Source: a virus
Strand: one strand, 5' to 3'
Length of the DNA stretch: 32,898 nt
IMG/VR virus record: IMGVR_UViG_3300027972_000038
Coordinates: 1-32,898 of that record
Shown: positions 1-7,634 of the stretch, one piece after another
Numbering within the stretch: the stretch's first letter is position 1
How the letters are laid out: each line of letters starts with the position of its first letter
Notes under the pieces: generated by a model
The model's database searches: none
What the model was told of the DNA's origin: nothing
The model's input: the letters and a program-made list of their open reading frames with translations, nothing else
Made by a program: the position numbers and the translations under genes

Positions 1-52
1 CCCTAGTGAGGGGATCTCCTGCACTGCTTCGGCGGAGATCCCCTCACTAGGG
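1..52. repeat. Perfect 19-bp inverted repeat at the window edge
   Basis: Bases 1-19 (CCCTAGTGAGGGGATCTCC) are the exact reverse complement of bases 34-52, with a 14-base loop between them. The repeat begins at base 1 and lies inside the reading frame of the ATPase gene. It may be a fold-back assembly or amplification artefact at a contig end, or a true hairpin. The non-palindromic 14-nt centre argues against a protelomerase site. Confidence 0.9.
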
Positions 53-1404
53 TGCGACACGATCTCGCCTTCCTCAATGACGATGCCCGTCCCTTTCCCG
101 GGCTCCGCTACGATCTCCATCAACACCTGGTACCCGCGGTCGATCGCCCGGCGGACGATCCGCTCGCGCTTCGCCTCGTCGAGCAGCGATCCGACCTTGA
201 TCCGCAGGAGCTTGAGCCGCGGGTTGAGCGCCATCCCGACGTCGACGCTGAGGTCGATGAGCTCACCGTCCGAGCACTGGTCGATTGGGATCCCACGACA
301 GGTCACAATGCCGTCGTCGTTGATCCCCATCCCCTCGACGGGGATCGTCGCCCGGTCGAGCATCTCTCGTCGCTCGCTCCGGAGGGCGTTGAGCCGCTCG
401 TCGAGTGTTCGCCAGGCGTCGCGCTGCTTCTCGAGCTTCTGCGTTGCCTCGGCGTTCCGCTCGCGGATCCGCTGCGCGTTCTCGTAGGCGGCGTTGACCG
501 CGACCGCCGATTCAAGCTTCGCGTCGATCGGTGTCGTGTCGACGTTCACAAGGCCGACGACTTCGCGGTCAAACGCGTCGCGGATCTCGATGTCGTCATC
601 CTGCTCACGACGGAGCGTTCCCAGCTTCGCGGTGAGCCGGGCGATCTCCGTCTCGGTCTCTTGGATGCTCTTCGCTCGGTTCTCCATCAGCCCGCGGAGT
701 CGCTCGAGCGCCGCCCGCCGTTCGTCGTTCGCCTTGTTGATGCGGTTCGCCTGGCGCAGGTCAGCGAGCAGCTGCGACGTGTCGGCTTTCTCCGTCGGCG
801 CATCGGCAGGAACGCTTTCGAGGGCGCCTGCCTGAGCCTCGAGCGCATCGAGAACGACCTTCGTGTCGTGGCGCTCCTTGTAGAGGCTCTTCTCTCGCGA
901 GTCCCACTCCCCAAGGCTGATCGGCAGGTGGACGAGCTTCTCGAAGATCTTCCGCCGTGCGGCATCGGTCATCCGCGCGAACTCGAGCGGGTCGAACGAC
1001 AGGTCGCCTTTGAACGTGTCGAGGAGCGCCTGCGGTGCCTGCTCGTCGGCTGCCTTGTTCGCCGCCCGCACCGAAAGGCGAATCCGATCGCGGCCGAGGA
1101 TCGTCTTCTTGACCTCGTACGCGGTGGATAGGCCCTCTCCTTCGAGCCGCACCCACACCTCGGCGCGGTCCGCGCCCTCGCGCACCGGCATCGAGCCGAT
1201 CGCGCGGTCGCCGGCGAGCGCCCATGGGATGGCGTCGGAGAAGCTTGACTTCCCCGCGCCGTTCGGGCCGCTGATGATGATCAGTCCACCGTGCGGAAGC
1301 TGCGCCTCAGCCTCCTTGATGCCTTTCAGGTTCTTCACCCGCAGCGCTGCGACGTACAGCGCCCCCGTCTCCTCCGTTGCGACAGCCTGAGCCCCTTGAA
1401 CCAT
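1..1404 (-). CDS. SbcC/RecF-like AAA ATPase, 3' end cut by the window
   Basis: 468 codons are visible and the frame stays open to base 1. The start is the ATG at 1404, preceded by GGAGG (1410-1414). An N-terminal strand region leads to a Walker A motif GPNGAGKSS at residues 46-54. A long charged, probably coiled-coil middle follows (about residues 170-330). Near the C-terminus there is an ABC-type signature (CSDGELIDLS) and then a degenerate Walker B/D-loop (LLRIKVGSLLD). This layout is that of the short SbcC/RecN-like ATPases of phages, which usually work with a nuclease in recombination or end processing. The related proteins I know end soon after a motif like GIVIEEGEIV, which is seen here, so probably only a few residues are missing or the natural stop has been displaced. 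It is transcribed from promoter-operator P1 just upstream. Confidence 0.85.
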   Translation of the reverse strand, partial: MVQGAQAVATEETGALYVAALRVKNLKGIKEAEAQLPHGGLIIISGPNGAGKSSFSDAIPWALAGDRAIGSMPVREGADRAEVWVRLEGEGLSTAYEVKKTILGRDRIRLSVRAANKAADEQAPQALLDTFKGDLSFDPLEFARMTDAARRKIFEKLVHLPISLGEWDSREKSLYKERHDTKVVLDALEAQAGALESVPADAPTEKADTSQLLADLRQANRINKANDERRAALERLRGLMENRAKSIQETETEIARLTAKLGTLRREQDDDIEIRDAFDREVVGLVNVDTTPIDAKLESAVAVNAAYENAQRIRERNAEATQKLEKQRDAWRTLDERLNALRSERREMLDRATIPVEGMGINDDGIVTCRGIPIDQCSDGELIDLSVDVGMALNPRLKLLRIKVGSLLDEAKRERIVRRAIDRGYQVLMEIVAEPGKGTGIVIEEGEIVSHPSEGISAEAVQEIPSLG

Positions 1405-1421
1405 TGCCACCTCCACTCACC

Positions 1422-1451
1422 ATCATAACCTCACAAGAGGTTATCCGACAA
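1422..1451 (-). promoter_or_regulatory. Promoter P1 with palindromic operator (1425-1444)
   Basis: On the minus strand there is a weak -35 TTGTCG (1446-1451), an 18-base spacer and a -10 TATGAT (1422-1427). The spacer and part of the -10 are a perfect palindrome with 8-base arms, ATAACCTC-ACAA-GAGGTTAT on the plus strand (1425-1444). It also overlaps the stop codon of the SNF2 gene. The same arrangement recurs at 6473-6501 and 27476-27505, which suggests one regulator acts on all three. Confidence 0.7.
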
Positions 1452-3680
1452 CTCCCCCACCATCGACGACACCAAGCCGCCGAGGATGCTTGTCCCATCT
1501 GCCTCCCCGCCCTCGGTTGCAGCGTCGACGACGGCGCGCTTCTCGTCGATCAGCTTGGCAATCCGCTCGTCGATCGTCCCCTTGCCAACCAGATACCAGC
1601 AGTTCACCGAGTCGGTCTGGCCGATACGGTGAAGTCGATCCTCTGCCTGGTCGTGGTCCGCCGGCGTCCAGCCGAGCTCGCAGAAGGCGACGTTCGACGC
1701 TGCGGTGAGGGTGATCCCCACGCCGGCGGCCTTGAGCGAGCAGACAATGAGTCTGCAGCGGGCGTCGCTCTGGAACCGATCCACGTTACGCTGCCGTGTC
1801 GCCCCGTCGTCCTCACCGAGCACGTGGGCGGCGCCGTCGAACCGCTCGAGGAGCGCCTTCTGCACATCGACGTGATGAGCGAAGAGGACGAGCTTCTCTC
1901 CGGCCTCAAGCATGTTCTCGACCCACTCGACGACGGCAGGGATCTTCCCCTCGGCCGACAGGCGCTTGAGGACCTCGATCTTGACCATCTGCTCGGCCTT
2001 CGTCGCGCGCGCCGCCTTCTCCTCCGACGCGTTGTCGCGCAGCCAGGCGATCACGTCGGCCTCGGCTGCCCGGTACTCAGTGAGGTTCGAGAGTTCGACC
2101 TCGACCATCGATCGTTGCTTCGCGGGCAGCTCGGACAGCACGTCGGCCTTGTTCCGGCGGATGTAGCACGTTTCACGCAGTCTGGTATTCAACTCCTCGA
2201 GGTTCGACGCACCGGAGAGGTCCCACCCGTGCGGCCCCTGGTACGCGTCGCAGTACCGCTTGGCAAACGGCCAGAAGCCGCCGAACTCGTCAAGCCGTCC
2301 GAGCACAGAGAGCTGGCTGATCAGCTCGACCGGGCGGTTGAGCACCGGGGTCCCCGTGAGCGCAAGGCGGATATCGGCGTGCGCGGCGATCGACCGCGCC
2401 GCCTTCGACCGGACCGCACGACCGTTCTTCAAGTAGTGGCCCTCATCGAACACGACAGCCTTCAGACCGGCCTTCGCGAGCGCGTCCTTGTGATTCGAGA
2501 GGATGTCGTAGTTGACCACGAGAACGTCGGCCTCGTAGCTCGCCGCGCGCTTGGTCCCCGCGATCGTCTTGATCGACCGCTCCCGCGGCAGCCACTTGAT
2601 GGCCTCGCGCACCCAGTTCAGCTTGAGCGACGCCGGACACACGACGAGCGCCGGGTACGCGTGCAGATGCTCGAGAAGCGCCAACGCCTGGATCGTCTTC
2701 CCAAGCCCCATTTCATCGGCGATGAAGCAGCGCTTGGTCTTGGCCGCGTACGCCACCCCGGCGCGCTGGAACGGGCGGAGCGTGCCGCCGAGGCCGGCGA
2801 CGGTGAATGGCTCGTCCATCGCCCGCGAGGCCGCCTTGGCCCCCTCGCGCTCGACGAGGGCTGCCGCAATCGCCTCGTGCACCTCCGACGCGATCTGGAA
2901 CTGGTAGGTCTCGGCGATCTCCTGGAGCACCTTCACTGCGCCGGGAATGAGCTTGAACCGCCACGCCCGCACGAGCTTGTCCCACCGCGCCCCGGGGATC
3001 TGCCGGACAGCCCCGACAATCCGCTCGTCGTAGGTGAACCGCATCTCGGCCATGCCGTCGCCGGCAAGGGTCACCTGACGCGGCAGGATGGCCTCTTCTC
3101 CAGGGAACCACGCCTCCGCGGGCTGCACGCGGGCCCGCTCTCGCGCCATCTCCACCCACGCCGCGACCTCCGGCTCGATCGTGAACCCGAACGTGTCGGC
3201 GAACGCCTCAAGGCCGAGAAGCAGTTCGTCCGTCTTCGGGACGATCCACTGCTGCGAGCCCTGGCACCAGTGCCGCCCAGGCATCGTCTTCACCGCAGCG
3301 ACGAGGACCTGGTCGTAAGGGAAGCGCAAGCGAATCGCCTCGCCGGAGTTGTCGATCGAGATCCGCCGCATCGCCTCCGGGTCCGTCGCCCACGGCGTCG
3401 TGCTGTCGGGATACGGAATGCTGAGGATGTCGAGCCCGGCGGCCTCTACCTGACGACGGTACTTCAGAACGATCTTCCAGCCGCGCTCGGCCTGACGCTG
3501 TGTCCACCGCTCCGTGGGCAGGTCGGCAAGCGTCTTCCCGAGGTACACGTCGGCCTTGTTGAACCCAGCGCCGTCCAGCGCCATCGCTCCGTCACACTGG
3601 TCCGCCACGACACGAAGCGCCTGCTGGATCGCCTCGGCGACTGGGTTCGACACGGCGGTGAACAGGTCTTGCGCGGTCAT
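1431..3680 (-). CDS. SNF2-family DNA translocase with two HARP-like repeats
   Basis: 749 aa. The N-terminal part (about 35-80) contains GAGFNKADVYLGKTLADL and a WT-Q...KYRRQ stretch that I associate with SNF2-type proteins of phages and bacteria. Two similar segments follow at about 117-168 and 213-264. Each has the pattern RF-YD...V..IPG-W....W.F/V, resembling the HARP domain of SMARCAL1 annealing helicases. The motor has DEMGLGKT (322-329), the DExH box DEGH (412-415), LTGTP (441-445) and motif VI QAEDRLHRIGQ (678-688). SNF2 proteins translocate on duplex DNA and often lack strand-separating activity; SMARCAL1-type members rewind or regress forks. The ATG start overlaps the previous stop as ATGA. 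A role in phage replication or recombination is inferred from family and from the neighbouring SbcC-like gene. Confidence 0.9.
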   Translation of the reverse strand: MTAQDLFTAVSNPVAEAIQQALRVVADQCDGAMALDGAGFNKADVYLGKTLADLPTERWTQRQAERGWKIVLKYRRQVEAAGLDILSIPYPDSTTPWATDPEAMRRISIDNSGEAIRLRFPYDQVLVAAVKTMPGRHWCQGSQQWIVPKTDELLLGLEAFADTFGFTIEPEVAAWVEMARERARVQPAEAWFPGEEAILPRQVTLAGDGMAEMRFTYDERIVGAVRQIPGARWDKLVRAWRFKLIPGAVKVLQEIAETYQFQIASEVHEAIAAALVEREGAKAASRAMDEPFTVAGLGGTLRPFQRAGVAYAAKTKRCFIADEMGLGKTIQALALLEHLHAYPALVVCPASLKLNWVREAIKWLPRERSIKTIAGTKRAASYEADVLVVNYDILSNHKDALAKAGLKAVVFDEGHYLKNGRAVRSKAARSIAAHADIRLALTGTPVLNRPVELISQLSVLGRLDEFGGFWPFAKRYCDAYQGPHGWDLSGASNLEELNTRLRETCYIRRNKADVLSELPAKQRSMVEVELSNLTEYRAAEADVIAWLRDNASEEKAARATKAEQMVKIEVLKRLSAEGKIPAVVEWVENMLEAGEKLVLFAHHVDVQKALLERFDGAAHVLGEDDGATRQRNVDRFQSDARCRLIVCSLKAAGVGITLTAASNVAFCELGWTPADHDQAEDRLHRIGQTDSVNCWYLVGKGTIDERIAKLIDEKRAVVDAATEGGEADGTSILGGLVSSMVGELSDNLL

Positions 3681-4048
3681 TGCTTCGAAAGGTTCAACCG
3701 AACGTCCATTTCATCGACAACGGCCTGGCCAAACTCGTCGACGATCTGCTTCCGTACCTCGCCCATGGTCCTCGAGCCGTCTCCCTCATCGTAGATTAGG
3801 TAGAGCAGGCGTCGATAGCAGCGGTCGACAGTGTTGTCAGGCAATAGCTTGAATACCGGACACGCGTTGTGATCGCGCATTGCGGCTACGATCTCCGCCT
3901 CTGCGTCCGGTTCATGAAATGAGATCTCCACGTCAAACGTCGTCCCTGCGTGGAGCATGCCCACTGACAGCTCCGCACCGAGTTCCGTGCTGTAGATGCT
4001 CTCGCCCTTCTCATTCTGCCAGTCGACCAGTACAAGTTTGCAGTTCAC
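3677..4048 (-). CDS. Hypothetical protein, 123 aa
   Basis: No family recognised. I chose the GTG start at 4048 because it overlaps the preceding stop as GTGA, the junction style seen throughout this operon; a longer frame exists upstream but would overlap the zinc-ribbon gene. The protein is mixed alpha/beta and acidic, with two cysteines that form no zinc motif. The segment DRCYRRLLYLIYDEGDGSR and a C-terminal amphipathic stretch (VRKQIVDEFGQAVVDEMDV) are its most distinctive parts. It is translationally coupled to the SNF2 gene, so it may be an accessory factor of it, but this is only inferred from position. Confidence 0.7.
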   Translation of the reverse strand: MNCKLVLVDWQNEKGESIYSTELGAELSVGMLHAGTTFDVEISFHEPDAEAEIVAAMRDHNACPVFKLLPDNTVDRCYRRLLYLIYDEGDGSRTMGEVRKQIVDEFGQAVVDEMDVRLNLSKQ

Positions 4049-4293
4049 GCCTTCACCTTCCTCTTCCGCGCCGGCTTCGGCTGCGTCGGCAGTTCCTGCC
4101 AGCGGTACCCGCACCGCCGACATCGCCGCTCGAGAAAGGCCGCCTCGACGCGCATGTGGCTGAAGCTAGATGCCTTCTGGGCTTCGTAGTCGAACACGAC
4201 CGCCGAACCCGCCGCGACGTACCGCGTGCCGACGGAGTCGAACGCGCAGACAGGGCAGACGGCGTCGGAGTTGAAGAAAGCGGCGTCACTCAC
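4045..4293 (-). CDS. Small zinc-ribbon protein, 82 aa
   Basis: The GTG start at 4293 overlaps the DUF5131 stop as GTGA. The protein has a CPVC pair near residue 14 and a CRRCGYRW pair near residue 56, spaced like the two knuckles of a zinc ribbon, followed by a basic tail (KPARKRKVKA) that could contact nucleic acid. Zinc ribbons of this size are common in phage early operons and usually bind DNA, RNA or protein; the actual partner cannot be read from the sequence. It is coupled at both ends to its neighbours. Confidence 0.7.
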   Translation of the reverse strand: MSDAAFFNSDAVCPVCAFDSVGTRYVAAGSAVVFDYEAQKASSFSHMRVEAAFLERRCRRCGYRWQELPTQPKPARKRKVKA

Positions 4294-5177
4294 GCTTTGG
4301 TCTCCGGGAACTCGTTCCACTCGCAGCCGTCGAGCAGCCGTCCCGCGGCCTTCTTGCCGTGTCGAATGCTCGCGGTCCCATCAGGCCAAGCATGGACCTG
4401 CCGTGCGTTCAGTTTGGGGTCTCCGCTTGCCTTCTCCGGCCAGAGGCCATGTGCTTGATCCTCCGATACCCAGTCGCCCCAGCTCTTGAAGAAGAACGGA
4501 ACGCCTGCCACCTGGGACTGATCGCACAGGCTTCGCGCCCAGTCGGGGTGCATCGGTCGCGCACCGGGGCCGGTCTCGCCGCCGGCGATCACCCAGTGAA
4601 GGCATCCGTGGTGTCCGAGTCTGTCACTGAACTGGCCATCAGGCCCGGCTTGAGATGAGCGAGACAGCCAAGGTGCGACGTCGATCGGTCCGAGCAGCGG
4701 CTCGCACGACACGAACCGCTTTGCCGCCGGCGTCTGGAGCAAGAGCGGGATTCGCTCGTCCGCCGCGGCTTGGTTCTCAGCCGTCACGCCGACCAAGACG
4801 TTCGGAAGGGGCCACCATTCCGAAAGGAGCCTCTGCATTCTCTCGGCGCGCTTGGTGAGAACGAGGAACGTGTGCTGTGGGCACCGCGCCATCGTCATCC
4901 ACACGCGCAGGATGTCGTCTCGCTGAACGTCATCGTGGAACAGGTCGCCCATGCTAACGACGAACACACGCTGCGGATTCTTCCAGTGCAGTGGTTCCTC
5001 GAGACGCTCGGGATGCAGCGTCACCCGGAACGGTTCGTCTGCAGGGTATCCGTACCGCCCGCGGAGACGCTTCGCCATCCGCGCTGCGTAGCAGTGGTCA
5101 CACGCCGCGCTGACTGGCGTGCAGCCCGTCACGGGGTTCCAGGAAGCCGTGGCCCACTCTATCTTCGTCGCGCCCAT
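4290..5177 (-). CDS. DUF5131 (phage Gp37/Gp68) family protein
   Basis: 295 aa, close to the family's usual length. It starts with the family hallmark TKIEWATASWNPVTGC, followed by three cysteines at 19, 26 and 29 (CX6CX2C, then a tyrosine). Further family motifs are FVVSMGDLFHDDV, FLVLTKRAERM, VLVGVTAENQ, RFVSCEPLLGPID and WVIAGGETGPGARPMHPDWARSLCDQ. The three-cysteine cluster and TIM-barrel-like strand pattern suggest a radical-SAM-like iron-sulfur protein, but no enzymatic reaction has been established for this family to my knowledge. It is very common in phages and prophages. The ATG at 5177 shares one base with the previous stop (TGATG). Confidence 0.9.
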   Translation of the reverse strand: MGATKIEWATASWNPVTGCTPVSAACDHCYAARMAKRLRGRYGYPADEPFRVTLHPERLEEPLHWKNPQRVFVVSMGDLFHDDVQRDDILRVWMTMARCPQHTFLVLTKRAERMQRLLSEWWPLPNVLVGVTAENQAAADERIPLLLQTPAAKRFVSCEPLLGPIDVAPWLSRSSQAGPDGQFSDRLGHHGCLHWVIAGGETGPGARPMHPDWARSLCDQSQVAGVPFFFKSWGDWVSEDQAHGLWPEKASGDPKLNARQVHAWPDGTASIRHGKKAAGRLLDGCEWNEFPETKA

Positions 5178-5374
5178 CAGGACTCACCGCCTTCCTTCGC
5201 GATCTCCGCAGCGTTTCGCACAGGGCTCTTCCCGGGTTTGAGGATGTGGTCGTACTTCCCCTCGCGGATCCGCTTGGTGATGCAGGGCACGCAGTACCCG
5301 CTGTCGGTCGCTCCGCCCTTGCCGCAGCGCTTGCACTTCCGGTCCAGATCGATGTTGATCGTGAACCCGGCCAT
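5177..5374 (-). CDS. Small zinc-finger protein, 65 aa
   Basis: I prefer the ATG at 5374, which overlaps the upstream stop as TGATG; a GTG at 5383 is possible. Two CxxC knuckles are visible, CKRC near residue 13 and CVPC near residue 27 (after DSGY), about 14 residues apart, with basic residues following (KRIREGK). This is a compact treble-clef or zinc-ribbon-like fold of the kind frequent in phage genomes. Function is unknown. It is coupled downstream to the DUF5131 gene by another TGATG. Confidence 0.75.
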   Translation of the reverse strand: MAGFTINIDLDRKCKRCGKGGATDSGYCVPCITKRIREGKYDHILKPGKSPVRNAAEIAKEGGES

Positions 5375-5676
5375 CAGGACCACCCCAGCGCCTTGCTCGC
5401 TGCCACGTGAGCAGCGTTGCCCACCTCCGCCCGCCTCTCAGCCATCTTCTTGGAGTAGTACTCGCCGACGTCTCGTCGGAAGAACGGGTCTCCGGCCGCC
5501 GCGAACCGCCATTTGCGCAGGAGCTCCTCGTAGCTCGCGTTGTCGATCCAGCGCTTCATCTCCGCAGCTCGCTCGGCGCACTCAGGACACGGCGCTTCCC
5601 CATCGCCGATCACGCCACGCCAGTGGTAGTGTGCAGGGACAACACCGGTACCTTTGCAGGTCTGGCATGTGTCCAT
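5374..5676 (-). CDS. Conserved phage-type zinc protein, 100 aa
   Basis: The N-terminus carries a DnaJ-like knuckle, CQTCKGTG at residues 4-11, paired with CPECAER near residue 30. The remainder (about 42-85) is a helical block with SYEELLRKWRFA, GDPFF and GEYYSKKMAERR, a pattern I recall from small conserved proteins of phages and their hosts; no function is known to me. The ATG shares its first base with the stop of the MazG-like gene (TAATG). Confidence 0.75.
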   Translation of the reverse strand: MDTCQTCKGTGVVPAHYHWRGVIGDGEAPCPECAERAAEMKRWIDNASYEELLRKWRFAAAGDPFFRRDVGEYYSKKMAERRAEVGNAAHVAASKALGWS

Positions 5677-6071
5677 TACCCTTCACCCCGCGAGCCAGCG
5701 ATCTTCCCCTCTACACGTCCCACGTTGTCAGCCAGCATCATCACGAAGTTGGCTACGTCGGCTGCTTCGTGGAGAACACGGCGGGCGAACTCCTGAACTC
5801 TTCGTACATCTGACGCCGGATCGTCCGCAGCCTCTCGGAAGTTAGCCACGGCCGCCGAGAGCTCGCTGAGTTCACCCATCGCCCGCCGGACTAGGTACTC
5901 GTCACTGCATTCTGCCCAGTGGCCCTTGTGCTCGTTCGCGCGGAGTCGCTCCTCCATCTTCTCGGCGAGCACGCGGACCTCTTCTCGGATTCCAGGAACC
6001 AGCTCCAGCTTGCTGCAAGCCTCTAGCCTAGCCAGTAGCTCGTCTCGCGACATCCTTCCCTTCGGTGCCAT
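5676..6071 (-). CDS. MazG-like NTP pyrophosphohydrolase, 131 aa
   Basis: All-alpha MazG-type pattern: EEVRVLAEKMEERL, then RRAMGELSELSAAV (acidic pair E67/E70) and HEAADVANFVMMLADN (E102, D105) near the end. The acidic residues in two helices are those that bind magnesium in this superfamily. Such proteins hydrolyse NTPs or dNTPs to the monophosphate and pyrophosphate. In phages they may clean nucleotide pools or blunt (p)ppGpp-dependent stress signalling. I chose the ATG at 6071 (TGATG with the previous stop) over the GTG at 6074. Substrate is not predictable. Confidence 0.75.
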   Translation of the reverse strand: MAPKGRMSRDELLARLEACSKLELVPGIREEVRVLAEKMEERLRANEHKGHWAECSDEYLVRRAMGELSELSAAVANFREAADDPASDVRRVQEFARRVLHEAADVANFVMMLADNVGRVEGKIAGSRGEG

Positions 6072-6442
6072 CACCCCTCACCCCGCAGACCGGCGATCCG
6101 CTCCTCGACCAGCCGGCGGCCGCGGTTCAGACTCCGCATGCTGGCCGTCTGCTCCATCGACTCGGCAATCTGGATGGCCTCCTCGAGCGCATCGCTCTCG
6201 TCGAACAGCTCGGCGAGCTCGTGGCGCCCACCATTGAACGGAATGAGGGGACGGCCCCGGAGGACCGCCCCCTCTCCCCTCAACGGCGGCTTGAGGCCGC
6301 CCGCACCGGAGGCTCCGTAGCGCTCGAGTGCGTTCAAACCGGATCCAACGCGGACCGGCTCCCCTCTCTCACTGGATGGACTTGGTTCTGTGATGTTCCT
6401 CGATGAAGCAGTGACATCTTGCCATGAATCCCGTGCGACCAT
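6071..6442 (-). CDS. Hypothetical protein, 123 aa, first gene of the P2 operon
   Basis: The ATG at 6442 is preceded by a good ribosome site (GGGAGG), so the longer frame that runs back over the promoter is rejected. The first half is low in recognisable structure and rich in Ser, Gly and Arg. The second half (about 70-123) looks helical and acidic, with ELAELFDESDALEEAIQIAESMEQ and then a basic RGRRLVEERIAGL. No family recognised. As the first gene behind operator P2 it is expected to be expressed first in this operon. Confidence 0.65.
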   Translation of the reverse strand: MVARDSWQDVTASSRNITEPSPSSERGEPVRVGSGLNALERYGASGAGGLKPPLRGEGAVLRGRPLIPFNGGRHELAELFDESDALEEAIQIAESMEQTASMRSLNRGRRLVEERIAGLRGEG

Positions 6443-6472
6443 CTCTGCCTCCCGCCGTTGAGTGTTCGCACC

Positions 6473-6501
6473 ACCATAACCTCTCACGGGGTTATTGTCA
6501 A
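6473..6501 (-). promoter_or_regulatory. Promoter P2 with palindromic operator (6476-6495)
   Basis: Minus strand: perfect -35 TTGACA (6496-6501), 17-base spacer, -10 TATGGT (6473-6478). The spacer is filled by ATAACCTC-TCAC-GGGGTTAT (plus strand, 6476-6495), a palindrome with one arm mismatch. A start near 6466 would give a leader of about 24 bases with a Shine-Dalgarno before the ATG at 6442. A repressor bound here would block RNA polymerase directly. Confidence 0.8.
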
Positions 6502-6890
6502 GAGGCAAACTGTCGCAACAAAAGCGCACTATTGTTGCGACAACGCCACAAGCGCAGGCTAGGATTGCTTCTCAGCGGTGCACCATCTCGGTAAGCGTTG
6601 TGACGCACACGATAATGCAGAGCCGTACGGTGTGGCCATAAGTGGCGTTCATGGCCACTCTATTCCATAGGGCGTTGTAGATCGATCGATTCTAGAGCCC
6701 CGCGGATCGCCTCGGACGCCTCGACGGGGCTCCACCCTGGCCCCGATCGGCCGGTTTTGGGGCCTGCAGTGGACAGGTGTCTCTCCGGAGCGTGACGGCC
6801 GTCCACCGCCCCTCGATCGACCCAAGTCCGGCCGATGTCGGCCACCCGTCATCCCACCTTCCCGCGTTCGCGGGTTACCATCAACCCGTC
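6502..6890. promoter_or_regulatory. Divergent regulatory region, no credible gene
   Basis: About 390 bases separate the leftward P2 promoter from the rightward parA gene. I see no convincing coding frame. Inverted repeats are TGTCGCAACA (6511-6520) with TGTTGCGACA (6533-6542); GTGGCCAT (6632-6639) with ATGGCCAC (6651-6658); CCCGCG-TT-CGCGGG (6861-6874); and CGGGTT (6871-6876) with AACCCG (6883-6888). The last two lie just before parA. They are candidates for a centromere, the parA operator or phage repressor sites. Confidence 0.5.
6511..6542. repeat. Perfect 10-bp inverted repeat upstream of P2
   Basis: TGTCGCAACA and TGTTGCGACA are exact complements separated by 12 bases, centred about 28 bases upstream of the P2 -35 box. 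The position suits an activator or repressor dimer, or a partition site bound by the small protein encoded at 7627. Confidence 0.7.
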
Positions 6891-7634
6891 ATGTCGACGA
6901 TCGCGATCGCGAACCAGAAGGGCGGGGTGGGGAAGACGACCACGACGGTCACGCTGGCCGCTGCGCTGGCCAAGCGGAGGAAGCGCGTGCTCTGCGTCGA
7001 CCTCGATCCGCAAGCCGGCCTGACGCTGTCCTGCGTCGCCCGGGAGGCGCTGCCCGCCGAGACCATCTACTCGGCGTTCGCCCGGCCGTCGGCGCTCGAG
7101 AGCGCGATCGCCCGCGCCGAGGAGGGGTTCGACGTGCTCGTCGGGTCCCAGAACCTCGCGGCCGCCGAACTCGAGCTCGCAACACGCAAGGACCGCTCCG
7201 CGCGTCTTGGCGCGCTCCTGCACGGTCTCAACTACGACTACATCCTAATCGACTGTCCGCCGTCGCTCGGCCTCTTGGCAATCAACGCCCTTGCCGCAGC
7301 GCAGTACGTTCTGATCCCCGTCGCAACCGAGTACCTGGCGTTGCAGGGGCTCGCCCTGCTCGCCGATACCGTGAAGCGCGCCCGCGCGCTCAATCCCAAG
7401 CTCCAGATCCTCGGGATCCTGCCGACGATGATGGATCGCCGCACGCTCCACGCGAAGGAAGTCCTCCACGCACTCCATCGGCAGTTCCCCGGCCAAGTCT
7501 TTCCGCCCGTCTACCGCACGGTGCGGTTCAACGAGGCGCCGCTCTTGCGCCGTTCGATCCTCTCCTACGCCCCGCGCTCCCAGGGCGCGAAGGCGTACGT
7601 TCACCTCGCGAAGGAGGTCATCCGCCATGCCTAA
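6891..7634 (+). CDS. parA: ParA/Soj-type partition ATPase, 247 aa
   Basis: The ATG at 6891 starts directly at MSTIAIANQKGGVGKTTT, the deviant Walker A (KGGVGKTT) of ParA/MinD ATPases. The other motifs are in order: VDLDPQAGLT (motif A'), LIDCPPSLGLLAINAL (Walker B region) and IPVATEYLALQGLALL. Short ParA proteins without an N-terminal HTH (type Ib) cycle on nucleoid DNA and move a centromere complex, so the phage may be kept as a plasmid in lysogens. Type Ib partners are small, as seen next door. No Shine-Dalgarno is visible; an inverted repeat lies 3-20 bases upstream of the start, so autoregulation is likely. It overlaps the next gene by 8 bases. Confidence 0.92.
   Translation: MSTIAIANQKGGVGKTTTTVTLAAALAKRRKRVLCVDLDPQAGLTLSCVAREALPAETIYSAFARPSALESAIARAEEGFDVLVGSQNLAAAELELATRKDRSARLGALLHGLNYDYILIDCPPSLGLLAINALAAAQYVLIPVATEYLALQGLALLADTVKRARALNPKLQILGILPTMMDRRTLHAKEVLHALHRQFPGQVFPPVYRTVRFNEAPLLRRSILSYAPRSQGAKAYVHLAKEVIRHA

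Noticed and set aside
1-52. Protelomerase-type hairpin telomere
   Set aside because: The arms are perfect, but a 14-base non-palindromic centre and location within a conserved coding frame do not fit; no protelomerase gene is seen.
52-1131. Plus-strand open frame of 359 codons at the left end
   Set aside because: It lies opposite the ATPase, which has Walker A, coiled coil and signature motifs in the minus strand.
1377-3794. Very long open frame on the plus strand opposite the SNF2 gene
   Set aside because: It is the antisense shadow of a GC-rich gene with clear helicase motifs on the minus strand; its protein is arginine-, leucine- and histidine-rich with no motifs.
6443-6529. N-terminal extension of the 123-aa gene at 6071-6442
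   Set aside because: It would run over promoter P2 and its start site; the internal ATG has a proper Shine-Dalgarno.
6649-6852. 67-codon frame on the minus strand in the divergent region
   Set aside because: Proline-, arginine- and glycine-rich, no ribosome site, crosses candidate regulatory repeats.
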